NCBI GenBank assembly: GCA_018401555.1
Contig: JAGYKP010000097.1
Location: 1 to 64,000 of the forward strand
Length of the DNA: 64,000 nt
From: Halomonas sp.
Lineage (GTDB): Bacteria; Pseudomonadota; Gammaproteobacteria; Pseudomonadales; Halomonadaceae
Direction: 5' to 3'
The first letter of the stretch is position 1, and the number at the start of each line of letters is the position of its first letter. This document shows, one piece after another, positions 19,419-28,465 of this stretch. The translations under genes and the position numbers were made by a program. Below the pieces are notes generated by a model. That model was not told the origin of the DNA, ran no database searches, and was given only the letters and a program-made list of their open reading frames with translations.

Positions 19419-20335
19419 GCCTCACCTCCTGCGACGGTCTCGACAACCTTGCCGGTGTTCGGGTCGCGCAGCCTGAGCTGGGCGCGGGTCTCGGCCGGGG
19501 TCATGACGCGGGCGCCGAGGTTCTCGAAGAGACCGGCGGCCTTCTCCACCAGCTGAGCGTTGGTGGCCAGCACTCCCTTCTTCAGGTAGAGGTTGTCCTC
19601 CAGGCCGACCCGGGCGTGGCCGCCCAGCAGCACCGCCTGGGCCGCCATGGGCATCTGGTGGCGGCCGATGCCGAAGGCCGCCCAGTTGGCGTCTTTCGGT
19701 AGCTTGTTGCGCATCGCCAACAGGGTCTCGGTGTCCGCCTCGGCTCCCCAGGGGATGCCCAGGCAGAGCTGGTAGAGCGGATCGCCGTCGATCAGGCCCT
19801 CCTGCTGCAGCTGACGGGCGAACCAGACGTGGCCCAGGTCGAAGCACTCCAGCTCCGGCTTGACGCCGGCGGCCTGCACCAGTCGGGCGTGCTCGCGCAG
19901 CCAGTCGGCGGGGTTCACGTAGACCATGTCGCCGAAGTTGAGGCTGCCGCAGTCCAGGGTGCAGAGCTCCGGGAGCAGTTCGCCCACCGGCTCGTGGCGC
20001 TGGCGCGGGGTCTGGATATCGCTGCCCGGGCCGCCCCGGGTGGGATCCTCGGCGTCTGGGATCCAGTCGCCGCCGCCGCCGGCGGTGATGTTCATGACGA
20101 TGTCGACGTCCGACTCGCGCACCCGCTGCATCACCTCGCGGAAGTGGTCCACGGAGTGGCTGATGCCACCGGTCTCGGGGTCGCGCACGTGGATATGCGC
20201 CACGCTGGCGCCCGCCTTCGCGGCCGCGATACAGTCGTCGGCGATCTGCTGCGGGGTCACGGGCACGTTGGGGTTCTTGGCGGTGGTGTCGCCGGCGCCG
20301 GTGACGGCGCAGGTCAGGATCACGTTGCGGTTCAT
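19415..20335 (-). CDS. cdhC: 3-dehydrocarnitine:acetyl-CoA trimethylamine acetate transferase (BKACE family)
   Basis: A 306-residue TIM-barrel beta-keto acid cleavage enzyme. BKACE enzymes react a beta-keto acid with acetyl-CoA; for dehydrocarnitine the products are acetoacetate and betainyl-CoA. The zinc-binding HIHVRDP (near residue 48), the [12 protein letters not shown] loop and the C-terminal [12 protein letters not shown] motif are present. AGAGG lies six bases before the ATG. First gene of the minus-strand carnitine operon; the putative operator lies 64-101 bases upstream. Confidence 0.94.
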   Translation of the reverse strand: MNRNVILTCAVTGAGDTTAKNPNVPVTPQQIADDCIAAAKAGASVAHIHVRDPETGGISHSVDHFREVMQRVRESDVDIVMNITAGGGGDWIPDAEDPTRGGPGSDIQTPRQRHEPVGELLPELCTLDCGSLNFGDMVYVNPADWLREHARLVQAAGVKPELECFDLGHVWFARQLQQEGLIDGDPLYQLCLGIPWGAEADTETLLAMRNKLPKDANWAAFGIGRHQMPMAAQAVLLGGHARVGLEDNLYLKKGVLATNAQLVEKAAGLFENLGARVMTPAETRAQLRLRDPNTGKVVETVAGGEA

Positions 20336-20398
20336 GTCTTGCCTCTGTGGCGGAGGAGTTGTCCCGCCTAGTGTGGCCAGCCTTGGCTCGGATGAGTT

Positions 20399-20436
20399 GA
20401 CCTAAAGCGACATTCGTTTGGCCTAATGCGTCATTC
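20399..20436 (-). promoter_or_regulatory. Direct repeat upstream of cdhC, candidate CdhR operator
   Basis: Two 17-base direct repeats, GACCTAAAGCGACATTC (20399-20415) and GGCCTAATGCGTCATTC (20420-20436), match at 14 of 17 positions and are offset by 21 bases, two helical turns. Tandem same-face half-sites are typical of AraC-family operators. They lie 64-101 bases before the cdhC start. Confidence 0.6.
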
Positions 20437-20550
20437 ATGGGGCCGGCCTGGACCGGCCCTGTCACCAGGAGGCTCGGGAAGATTTCTCGCTGGCCTCTCG
20501 CTACCCTATGGCGTCATTCCCTTCGCCATTCACCCCCGCCGGGAGCCCCG

Positions 20551-21313
20551 ATGACGCTGCTCGACCTTCTCTCGCCGCTCTCCGCCGGCATCAACCTGCT
20601 GCTGATCCTGATCTCGGTGTTCACCTCGGCCTTCACCGCGGCAGTGGGAGTCGGCGGCGGACTGCTGCTGATCATGGCGCTGGCCCAGGTGATGCCGGCG
20701 GCGGCGTTGATACCGGTTCATGGCATGGTGCAGACCGGCTCCAACGTCGGGCGGGTGGCGCTCACCTGGCGCCATGTCGATCGCACGGTGATCGCGGCCT
20801 TCCTGCCCGGGGTGGTGCTGGGTGCCCTGGCCGCGGCCTGGCTGCTGGTACGCCTGCCCTGCCGGACTGCTGGAGCTGTCTATCGCCGCCTTCGTGCTCT
20901 ACAGCTGCTGGGGGCCGGGACTGCCCAAGCGTGCCCTGGGGCGCGTCGGGGTGCTGCTGGCCGGCGCCCTGACCACCCTGCTCTCCAGCCTGGTGGGAGC
21001 CAGCGGGCCCATGGTGGCAGCCTTCATCAAGCAGGGGCAGAGCGACCGCCTGGCCAAGGTGGCCACCTTCTCGGCCTGCATGAGCGCCCAGCACCTGACC
21101 AAGGCCTTCGTGTTCGGCATGGCCGGCTTCGTGTTCCGCGACTGGCTGGGGCTGATGCTGGCCATGGTTGCCTCGGGCTTCCTGGGTACCTGGCTGGGCC
21201 TGCGCCTGCTCAGGCGGCTCTCCGAACATCGCTTCGATACGCTGTTCAAGTGGGCCCTGACCCTGCTGGCGCTGCGGCTGGTCTGGCTGGGGGTGTCTCG
21301 GCTGGCCGGCTGA
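20551..21313 (+). CDS. TauE/SafE-family sulfite/anion permease (frame-disrupted)
   Basis: A membrane protein of about 254 residues with roughly eight spans and the family start (FTSAFTAAVGVGGGLLLI). TauE/SafE proteins are linked to export or uptake of sulfur-containing anions and organic acids. The frame shifts near 20860, where one extra base (or loss of two) separates VRLP from AGLLELSIAAF. Both halves together give a full-length protein. GGGAG five bases before the ATG at 20551 supports the start. It is transcribed away from the carnitine operon; the substrate is unknown. Confidence 0.85.
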
Positions 21314-21429
21314 GGATTGTGGAAGTCGGGCTTTTTGCCGATTCGCGCTGTACAGTAGCGGCATGCCGGCCATAATGGCTTTAGAAGCCTCAAGAAAAGC
21401 GATATCGGGACATTCGAGGGAGCAAGAGT

Positions 21430-22874
21430 ATGGTGACCGCGAACATGGCCATGGGCCGCTCACGGCTGTTGGCGTTCGGGCTGCTGGTAAGCCTGGCGAT
21501 GCTGCTGGCCGGGGTGGCGCAGGCCAACCCCCGTTATGCTGCCATCGTCGTCGACGTGGAGAGTGGCGAGATCCTCCACGCCGCCAACGCCGAGGAGACT
21601 CGCTATCCGGCGTCGTTGACCAAGATGATGACCCTCTACCTGCTGTTCGAGGCCCTCGAGGGGCGTAGCCTGAGCCTCGGTCACGCGCTGCCGGTCTCCT
21701 CCTATGCGGCTTCCAAGCCGGCCTCCAAGCTCTATGTTAAGGCCGGCTCGACGATTCCGGTGGAGACCGCCATCCAGGCGCTGGTGATCAAGTCGGCCAA
21801 CGATGTGGCCGTGGTGGTAGCCGAGGCCCTGGGCGGCAGCGAGACCCACTTCGCGCGCATGATGACCGAAAAGGCCCACGAGCTGGGCATGACGCGTACC
21901 ACCTTCCGCAATGCCAACGGCCTGCCCGATGCTGGCCAAACCACCACCGCCCGCGACATGGCCACCCTGTCGCTGCGGCTGATGCAGGACTTCCCGCAGT
22001 ACTATCACTACTTCTCGCGTACCAGCTTCAACTGGAAGGGCAAGACCATCACCGGGCATAACCGCCTGCTGGACAACTACGCCGGCGCCGATGGCCTGAA
22101 GACCGGCTTCATTCGCGCCTCGGGCTTCAACGTGGCCACCTCGGCGATGCGCAATGGCCGCCGGCTGGTATCGGTGGTGATGGGTGGCTTCACCGCGGCC
22201 TCCCGTGATGCCCACATGTCGGACCTGCTGGACCGCGGCTTCGTGCGCGCCTCGCTGTTCGGGCGCGGCGACTGGGTGGCCCAGGCCGACTTCTCCGGCG
22301 AGCGCATGACCCTGCCCCAGGCGGCGCCCGCAAGCGGCTCCCGCCACGCGCCCCGTGGTGCCGGCATCGTCGGCCGGCGGTGCAGGTGGCCAGCCGCTTC
22401 AGGCACTCCGAACCGGCATCCTGCGTCGTGGAGCGCCTGAGCCCGAACCAGCGCCCCAGCTGGCCAGGCCTGGAGGCCCCCGGAGCCGCTGCCCCGTGCG
22501 ACCCTCATCGCTGCCCGAGACCGCCCAGGGCTCGGCCAACGATCCGATCCGCGAGCTGATCTCCCAGGCCGACGAGCCGGTCAGTCGCACCAGCCAGCGC
22601 CTCGAGCCGGTAGGTCCGCAGCGGCTCGGGAGGCTGGGGCGTCCAGGTGGGGGCCTTCAGCAACGCCGACAATGCCCGCAGCCTGGCCGGCCGTGCCGCC
22701 GACCGCCTGGCCAGCGACCTGACCAATGCCCGTGTGGACATCCACGAGGCGCCGGGGCCGCAGCCGCTGTTCCGCGCCCGCCTGGTCAACCTCGACGAGA
22801 ATCAGGCCTACCGCGCCTGCCGCAGCCTGGCCCGGGACGGCATCGACTGCATGGTGGTCAACGCCAGCCTCTAG
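21430..22874 (+). CDS. D-alanyl-D-alanine carboxypeptidase with C-terminal SPOR domain (frame-disrupted)
   Basis: A periplasmic low-molecular-weight penicillin-binding protein that trims peptidoglycan stem peptides. A signal peptide ends near AQA. The serine peptidase motifs are SLTK (PASLTKMM), SAN (IKSANDVA) and KTG (LKTGFI). After about residue 300 there is a low-complexity linker. A SPOR domain (GWGVQVGAFSNADNARS to the stop at 22874) follows in another frame and should bind denuded glycan at the septum. At least two indels occur, one between about 22340 and 22440 and one near 22600-22630. The linker makes exact placement uncertain. Confidence 0.88.
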
Positions 22875-22917
22875 GCCTTGCCGTTCGTCTGCGAACCTTC
22901 TAGCCTGACCTCGATAG

Positions 22918-22955
22918 CCACCCCGTCGGCCTTCGGTCGGCGGGGTGGTGCTTTT
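22918..22955 (+). terminator. Intrinsic terminator after the carboxypeptidase gene
   Basis: CCACCCCGTCGGCC (22918-22931) pairs with 22935-22948 as a 14-pair stem containing two G-U pairs, followed by TGCTTTT. It lies 43 bases after the stop codon. Confidence 0.85.
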
Positions 22956-22986
22956 GTTGCTCTGCATCTTGGCAAGGGGAGTCGTG

Positions 22987-23862
22987 ATGACGGCGTCGTT
23001 CAAGGGAATCGGCTTCATGTGCCTGGGCGTGCTCTGCCTGGCCACCGGCGACGCCATCTCGAAGTGGCTCGGTGAGGTGCACTCGCCGCTGCAGATCATC
23101 TTTTTCCGCACCCTGGTCTCGCTGCCGCTGATCGCGCTGCTGGCGCACTTTGCCGGCGGCCTGCGCAAGCTGCGCACCCGGCGCCCCGGCATTCATCTGC
23201 TGCGCGGGCTGATCTACACCGGCACCATGGGCTGCTTCGTGCTGGGCCTGACCCTGCTGCCCCTGGCCGAGGCCACGGCCATCGCCTTCGTGGCGCCGCT
23301 GTTCGTGACCCTGCTCTCGGTGCCGCTGCTGGGCGAGCGCATCGAGGGGCCGGTGCTGGCCGCCTCGCTGGTGGGTTTCGTCGGCGTGCTGATCGTGGTG
23401 CGCCCCGGGGGAGAGGCCTTCCATCCGGGATCGCTGGTGCTGGTGGGAGCGGCGCTCTTCTATGCGCTGATGCTGATCACCGCGCGGCGCTGGGGCGGCA
23501 GCGAGCACCTCTGGGCCATGGTCTTCCACATGACGGTGGTGCCCTTCGTGATCACCGGGCTGCTTGCTGCCCTGGGTATGGCAGTCACCCCAGCCCTGGC
23601 ACTGGCTGGGCTTCTTCGGCGCCGGGGTATTCGGGGTGGGGCCACCGCCTTCATCACCCTGGCCTTCCGCCATGCCCCGGCGGCCATCGCCGCCCCCTTC
23701 GACTACACCGCCATGCTGTGGGCGGTGCTGCTGGGCTGGTGGTTCTGGGGCGAGATGCCGGACCTCTGGGTATTCGTGGGCAGCGTGCTGATCATCGGCA
23801 GCGGCCTGGCCATCGCCTACCGCGAGGGGCGCACCTCGCTCAAGCGGCGCCCCACCGCCTGA
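22987..23862 (+). CDS. DMT-superfamily (EamA/RhaT) permease with a compensated internal frameshift
   Basis: About 291 residues with ten membrane spans in two EamA repeats. The family exports or imports metabolites; this one's substrate is unknown. The ATG at 22987 has AAGGGGAG before it and fits the family N-terminus better than the upstream frame start. The continuous ORF hides a two-error segment. Between an extra C at 23594-23596 and a missing G at 23638-23641 the +1 frame reads PWHWLGFFGAGVFGVG, a typical hydrophobic helix, while the printed frame gives a charged non-membrane stretch. Residues about 204-218 as translated are therefore wrong. Confidence 0.87.
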   Translation: MTASFKGIGFMCLGVLCLATGDAISKWLGEVHSPLQIIFFRTLVSLPLIALLAHFAGGLRKLRTRRPGIHLLRGLIYTGTMGCFVLGLTLLPLAEATAIAFVAPLFVTLLSVPLLGERIEGPVLAASLVGFVGVLIVVRPGGEAFHPGSLVLVGAALFYALMLITARRWGGSEHLWAMVFHMTVVPFVITGLLAALGMAVTPALALAGLLRRRGIRGGATAFITLAFRHAPAAIAAPFDYTAMLWAVLLGWWFWGEMPDLWVFVGSVLIIGSGLAIAYREGRTSLKRRPTA

Positions 23863-23895
23863 TCCCCAGCGTCTTGGCCCTGCCCCGGGATGAGT

Positions 23896-24513
23896 TCAGC
23901 CCCGGGAGAAGAAGGCCCGCGCCGCGGCCTCGGGGTCCGGCATGCCGCAGATCGCCGAGATCACCGCCAGTCCGTCGGCACCGGCCTGGCGCGTCGCCGC
24001 CACGTGCTCGACCTTGAGTCCGCCGATGGCCACGCTGGGCAGGGGGCTCGCCGCCACCAGGGTGGCCAGCCCCGCAAAGCCCAGCGGCTCGGCGTGGTCA
24101 TGCTTGCTGGGGGTGGCGAATACCGGGCCGAGCCCCAGGTAGTCGAGGCGCTCGGCGTCGATGCGTGCCATCTGCGCCAGGGTCTGCACCGAGAGCCCCA
24201 GTATCGCCTGCTCGCCCAGGGCCGCTCGAGCCTCGGCCACCTCGCCATCATCCTGGCCGATATGCAGGCCGTCGGCGCCGCTCTCCACCGCCACCGCCAG
24301 GCGATCATTGATGATCAACGGCACGCCGCTGCCGGCAAGGGCCGCCTTGAGCCGTCGCGCCTGGTCGATCATCTCGCCGTCCGAGGCGAGCTTGTCGCGC
24401 AGCTGAATCATCGTGGCACCGCCGCGCACCGCGGCCACCGCGGTCTCCACCAGGCCGTGGCCTGAACACAGGGCGGGGTCGGTGACGAGGTAGAGGGAGA
24501 GGTCAAGGCGCAT
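23896..24513 (-). CDS. thiE: Thiamine-phosphate synthase
   Basis: A 205-residue TIM-barrel enzyme that joins HMP-pyrophosphate and thiazole phosphate to thiamine phosphate. The signatures MIQLRDK, LIINDRLAVA, GLHIGQDD and VAIGGL are intact. Its start overlaps the end of thiM by 11 bases, so the pair is one transcription unit under the TPP riboswitch at 25.4 kb. No defect was seen in this gene. Confidence 0.95.
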   Translation of the reverse strand: MRLDLSLYLVTDPALCSGHGLVETAVAAVRGGATMIQLRDKLASDGEMIDQARRLKAALAGSGVPLIINDRLAVAVESGADGLHIGQDDGEVAEARAALGEQAILGLSVQTLAQMARIDAERLDYLGLGPVFATPSKHDHAEPLGFAGLATLVAASPLPSVAIGGLKVEHVAATRQAGADGLAVISAICGMPDPEAAARAFFSRG

Positions 24514-25325
24514 CGGTTACCTCCAGGGTGGGCAGGGTGGCAAGCTGGTCGTGGTCGAGGGCGTAGAGGGCATCGAGGAAGGCCACGGCGAAGCTGCCGG
24601 GACCGTTGGCGACCTCACCGGCGCGGCGTCCCGCCTCGCCGTAGCAGGCGAGCGCCGCCACGGTGGCCGCGAAGGGGTCTTCGGTGCCCACCAGGAAGGC
24701 GGCGACCACCCCGGTGAGCGCGCAGCCCAGGGTGGTGACCCGGGGCATCAGCGCATGGCCGCCCGGGATGCGCGCCAGTCGCTGGCCGTCGGTGACGAGG
24801 TCGATTTCGGCCGGTCACCGCCACCACGGCATCAATGCGGCGTGCCAGGGCCACGGCGGCGCCGCTCGGCGGCTTCGGTGGGATCGCTGCTGTCCACGCC
24901 GCGCCCGCCGCCGCCCTGGTGCTCCAGGGCCAGGATCTCCGAGGCGTTGCCGCGGATCACCGTGGGGCGTCGCTCCAGCAGGCGGCTGCCCGTCTCGCGG
25001 CGGTAGGCGGTGGCGCCCACCGCCACCGGGTCCAGCACCCAGGGCTTGCCCGACAGCCGTGCGGCCACGGCGGCCTCCTCCATGGCCTCGACCCAGTGGG
25101 GGGAGAGGGTGCCGATATTCACCGTCAGGGCATCGGCGAGGGCGGCGAACTCGGCGGCCTCCTCGCGGGCGTGCACCATGGCCGGCGAGGCGCCCAGGGC
25201 CAGCAGCACGTTGGCCATGGGGTTCATGGCCACCAGGTTGGTGATGTTGTGAATCAGTGGCGCGCGCTCGCGCAGGCGAGCCAGGTGGGCGGCGGGGTCG
25301 ACTGGCCGCGGGTGGCGGTGGTCAT
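24503..25325 (-). CDS. thiM: Hydroxyethylthiazole kinase (frame-disrupted)
   Basis: Thiazole-salvage kinase of about 270 residues when repaired. Recognisable parts: APLIHNITNLVAMN, the GASPAMVHA loop, NIGTLSPHW, LDPVAVGAT, and MPRVTTLGCALTGVVAAFLVG at the ATP site. The best start is the ATG at 25325, directly after GGGAGGAACG, but it is out of frame with the body. One base is missing in the C-rich stretch near 25275-25310. Two more errors near 24865 and 24815 separate the C-terminal third (repair gives VALARRIDAVVAVTGEID). The downstream thiE overlaps. Confidence 0.9.
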
Positions 25326-25329
25326 CGTT

Positions 25330-25347
25330 CCTCCCGGGCGCGGGAGG
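25330..25347 (-). promoter_or_regulatory. Shine-Dalgarno-sequestering hairpin before thiM
   Basis: On the minus strand CCTCCCG and CGGGAGG form a seven-pair hairpin with loop CGCC. The 3' arm contains the GGGAGG ribosome-binding site of the ATG at 25325. It is the expected off-state expression platform of the riboswitch just upstream. Confidence 0.75.
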
Positions 25348-25373
25348 TGCAGGCGGCGGGGCGGGCTGCACGA

Positions 25374-25446
25374 CTCCCTACGCCGGCATGATCCGGGTCA
25401 GGTTCCAAGGGTGCGTCTCAGCCACGGCGAGTGCCGCGGCGCCCCT
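25374..25446 (-). ncRNA. TPP riboswitch (THI element) controlling thiM-thiE
   Basis: Read on the minus strand, the conserved THI-box elements appear in order: a GGGGCGCC 5' arm, CTGAGA, then ACCCTTGGAACCTGA, CCGGATCATGCCGGCG and the closing TAGGGAG. This is the thiamine pyrophosphate aptamer. It lies about 50 bases before the thiM ATG and is followed by a hairpin that hides the ribosome-binding site, so repression is probably at translation. Confidence 0.95.
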
Positions 25447-25529
25447 GTCGTCGAGCCACACTATCCACGTCCCGGGGAGGGCTGTAAAGGCCGGGCAACG
25501 CCTCTGGCGAGGCGCTCGAGCAGCGAGGT

Positions 25530-25808
25530 TCATGCCATCACATGAAAGCCCGCCAGGGTGATCAGGCTGGCCAGCACCAGGCTGTTGACGGTGTCCCGTG
25601 CTTCCTCGCCTTGCCAGCGCTCGGGGGTGAGCAGGGCGAGCGCCACGGTGCCCAGGGCGGCGAGCCCCAGCGGCAGCTCGATGGGTTCCCAGCCGGCGGC
25701 CAGCACGCCCAGGGCCAGCAACGCCAGGCCGATGAGCAGCAGCGGCACGATGGCGCGATTCTCGGCGACGAGGGTGTCTGCGAGTGTCATTATCGGACTC
25801 CGGGTCAT
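25530..25808 (-). CDS. Small two- to three-span membrane protein, function unknown
   Basis: A protein of about 92 residues from the ATG at 25808 (GAGG six bases upstream); an internal ATG seven codons later is also possible. Hydrophobic segments lie at about residues 18-38, 42-60 and 76-91, with a charged link (PERWQGEEARD). I do not recognise the family. It is divergent from the YejM-like gene, and a PmrA-type box lies between the two, so it may share envelope-stress control. Confidence 0.6.
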   Translation of the reverse strand: MTRSPIMTLADTLVAENRAIVPLLLIGLALLALGVLAAGWEPIELPLGLAALGTVALALLTPERWQGEEARDTVNSLVLASLITLAGFHVMA

Positions 25809-25864
25809 GGTGTTGCCTCGGGTTGCGGCGGTATCAGCATGCACCATGACTGTGGCGCGCCTTC

Positions 25865-25881
25865 CTTAAGGATTGCTTAAG
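25865..25881 (+). promoter_or_regulatory. PmrA-type box, CTTAAG-N5-CTTAAG
   Basis: Two copies of CTTAAG (25865-25870, 25876-25881) separated by five bases match the PmrA/ColR-type consensus YTTAAK-N5-YTTAAK exactly. CTTAAG is its own complement, so the site can serve both the small membrane gene (57 bases) and the YejM-like gene (107 bases). Confidence 0.65.
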
Positions 25882-25987
25882 GTGGCATGAACAGAGTGTG
25901 ACGGCGCCGATCCCGGCATCTATTCACCATCCGACAGGCCGTGCATCGCGGCTTCGTGTCGGGCTCTTTGACGATCGTGGCCATCAC

Positions 25988-27833
25988 ATGCTTGCATCCC
26001 TTCTCCATCGCTGGCGCTGGCTGGGCGCCTGGACCCTGGCCAACCTGCTGCTCGCCTGGTTGATCAGTCTGCGCTATCTCCCCTATATCGCCCCCGAGGG
26101 CGCCGAGCAGTGGGGCTACCTGCTGCTGGTGTTCCTTGGCCATATCGGGCTGCTGGTGTGGCTGGGGGCCTTGCCGCTGCTGCTGCTGGCCCCGCTGCTT
26201 CGCGCGCCCTGGCTGTGGCTGGTCACCACCCTGTGGGCCGGCCTGCTGCAGCTGGTGCTGCTGCTCGACACCTTCGTCTACGCCCAGTACCGCTTCCACC
26301 TGAGCGGCTTCATCCTCGACCTGCTGGTCAACGCCGGCGGCGACGTCTTCAGCTTCTCCTGGCTGGCCTGGGGCCTGGCCATCGGCGGGGTGCTGGCGAT
26401 GCTGGCGGCTGCAGGGTGCTCTGGGGCTGCTGGCTCAAGCGGCGCCCACTGTCGCGGCCGGTGCTGCCGGCACTCGCCATCGAGCCTGCTGGCCCTGCTC
26501 GGGGTGCACGGCTGGCATGCCTGGGCGGACGCCCACTACGACCGCGACATCACCGGCATGACCCGTCATGTGCCGCTGTTCTATCCCGCTACCGCCAAGC
26601 GCCTGTTCGTCAAGCGTGGCTGGGTCGACCCCCAGGCGGTGCGCGACCGGGTGGAGCTGGAGGCGGCACAGGGCAAGGCCCATGACCTGGCCTATCCCTC
26701 GGCGCCGCTGAGCTGCTCGCCGTCGGCCGCGCCCCACAACCTGCTGCTGGTGGTGCTGGACACCGTGCGCCATGACCTGCTGAGCCCCGAGGTGATGCCG
26801 AACCTCAGCCGCTACGCCAATCGCCCCGGCTGGTACCGGGCCGCCGAGCATTTCAGTGGGGGCAACTCCACCAAGGCGGGGGTGTTCAGCCTCTTCTATG
26901 GCCTGCCGGTCACCTACTGGGATGCCTTTCACCGGCAGCCAGACGCCGCCGGTGCTGATGGAGAAGCTCGAGGCCGCCGACTATCGTTTCCAGGTGCTCT
27001 CCTCGGCGACCCTGGTGAGCCCCGCCTTCGACCGCAATGTCTTCGCCGGGCTGGAGGACGTCTCGCTGACGCCGGCCCAGGGCGAGCCCTGGGAGCGTGA
27101 CCGGCAGATCACCGACGACTGGCTGGCCTGGATGGAGACCTCGGCGGAGGCGCCCGATGCCACGCCGTTCTTCGGCTTCCTGTTCTATGACGCCGTGCAT
27201 GGCTACAGCCATCCCCCCGACTTCCCGCGCTTCACTCCCTACTGGGAGCAGATCAACCATATGGCGCTGGGTCCCGACTTCGACCCCGAGCCCTACTGGA
27301 ATCGCTACCGTACCGCGGCGCGCTACGTGGATGCGCAGCTCGGGCGGGTGCTCGACGACCTCGAGCGACGCGGCAGGCTCGACGATACCGCGGTGGTGAT
27401 CACCTCGGATCACGGCGAGTCGTTCAACGAGCATGGCCGGAACTACTGGGGACACGGCAGCAACTACACCCCGGAACAGGTCCAGGTACCGCTGGTGATG
27501 CACCTGCCGGGGCGCCCCGGTGGTGTGCTCGAGGGGCGCACCCAGCATGCTGATATCGCCCCGACCCTGCTGGAGGAGCTGCTCGGCTGCGAGGCCGCCC
27601 CCGAGCGCTATACCCTGGGGCGCAGCCTGCTCGCGCCCGGGGCGCCACGTGACTGGCTGCTCTCCGGCAGCTACATGGGTTACGGCATCCTGCTGCCGGA
27701 GTACCAGATCGCCGTGCATCCGACCGGCGCCTTCGAGGCCTACGACTACCGCATGAACGAGCTCGAGGAGGTGCGCCCGGCCCCCGAGGTCTCCCGCGAG
27801 GTGCTGCAGGCGCTGTCGCGCTTCTATCGTTGA
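25988..27833 (+). CDS. YejM/PbgA-like inner-membrane sulfatase-fold protein (frame-disrupted)
   Basis: About 615 residues when repaired. Five N-terminal membrane spans with the DUF3413 segment (FVYAQYRFHLSGFILDLLV) are followed by a periplasmic alkaline-phosphatase/sulfatase-fold domain (LLLVVLDTVRHDLL, HFSGGNSTKAGVFSLFYGLP, ITSDHGESFNEHG). YejM/PbgA senses lipopolysaccharide at the inner membrane and tunes LpxC in enterobacteria. Three indels occur. A compensated pair at about 26411 and 26480 scrambles a membrane helix (repair reads VLWGCWLKRRPL), and an extra C near 26935 shifts the frame before SQTPPVLMEKLEAADY. A PmrA-type box lies upstream. Confidence 0.85.
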
Positions 27834-27938
27834 GCGGCACCGGGTGAGGATGAACGGCGCATGAATGCGGCGTTAAGGCTGGCGTCAGCCGGGGTGCGGT
27901 ACAACGGTCGTCGTCCATCGACCGAGGAGGATGACGAC

Positions 27939-28457
27939 ATGAACTGGCTGGATTCCGAACAACGTTACGGCGCCGTCTCACGGGCGCTTCACTGGAGCAT
28001 GGCTACGCTGCTGCTCCTGATGCTCGGCACGGAGTGGCTGGCGGAGATCGTCGGGATGAGCGAGCGCGAGGCGATGGCGCTGCACAAGAGCGTGGGGGTG
28101 CTGCTGCTGGGGCTGCTGGTGTTCCGGCTGCTGTGGCGCCGGGTCAACCACGGCCGGCTCGAGGCCCATGCGCACTGGAAGAGGGCAGCCCGGCTGGGAC
28201 ACCTGGCGCTCTACGCGGCGATGCTGGTGATCCCTGTGAGCGGCCTGCTCGTCGCCCTGGGCAGCGGCCACGGTGTGGAGTTCTTCGGCCTGCCGCTGAT
28301 CGCGCCCGGTGCCGAGATCGAGTGGCTGGAGGAGGCCGCCGAGGAGACCCACGAGGTGCTGGCCAACCTGCTGTGGCTGCTGATCGGCGGTCATGTGGTG
28401 GCCAGCCTGGCGCACCAGTTCTGGCTGCGCGACCACACCCTGAAGCGCATGGCCTGA
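27939..28457 (+). CDS. Cytochrome b561 family protein
   Basis: A 172-residue four-span membrane haem protein. Likely haem-ligand histidines sit in ALHWSM, ALHKSVG, THEVLANL and GGHVVASLAHQF. Such proteins pass electrons from quinol to periplasmic acceptors, including superoxide (CybB type). The ATG at 27939 follows GAGGAGG; the upstream extension lacks support. It ends eight bases from the convergent eptA stop. A second b561 gene is at 60.9 kb. Confidence 0.88.
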   Translation: MNWLDSEQRYGAVSRALHWSMATLLLLMLGTEWLAEIVGMSEREAMALHKSVGVLLLGLLVFRLLWRRVNHGRLEAHAHWKRAARLGHLALYAAMLVIPVSGLLVALGSGHGVEFFGLPLIAPGAEIEWLEEAAEETHEVLANLLWLLIGGHVVASLAHQFWLRDHTLKRMA

Positions 28458-28465
28458 ATATTCTG

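Noticed and set aside
25326..25371. thiM starting at 25371
   Set aside because: That stretch is inside the riboswitch expression platform; the ribosome-binding site and ATG at 25325 are far better.
27870..27886. PmrA box before the first cytochrome b561 gene
   Set aside because: Only one half-site (GTTAAG) is present; the position of the second half reads CGTCAG.
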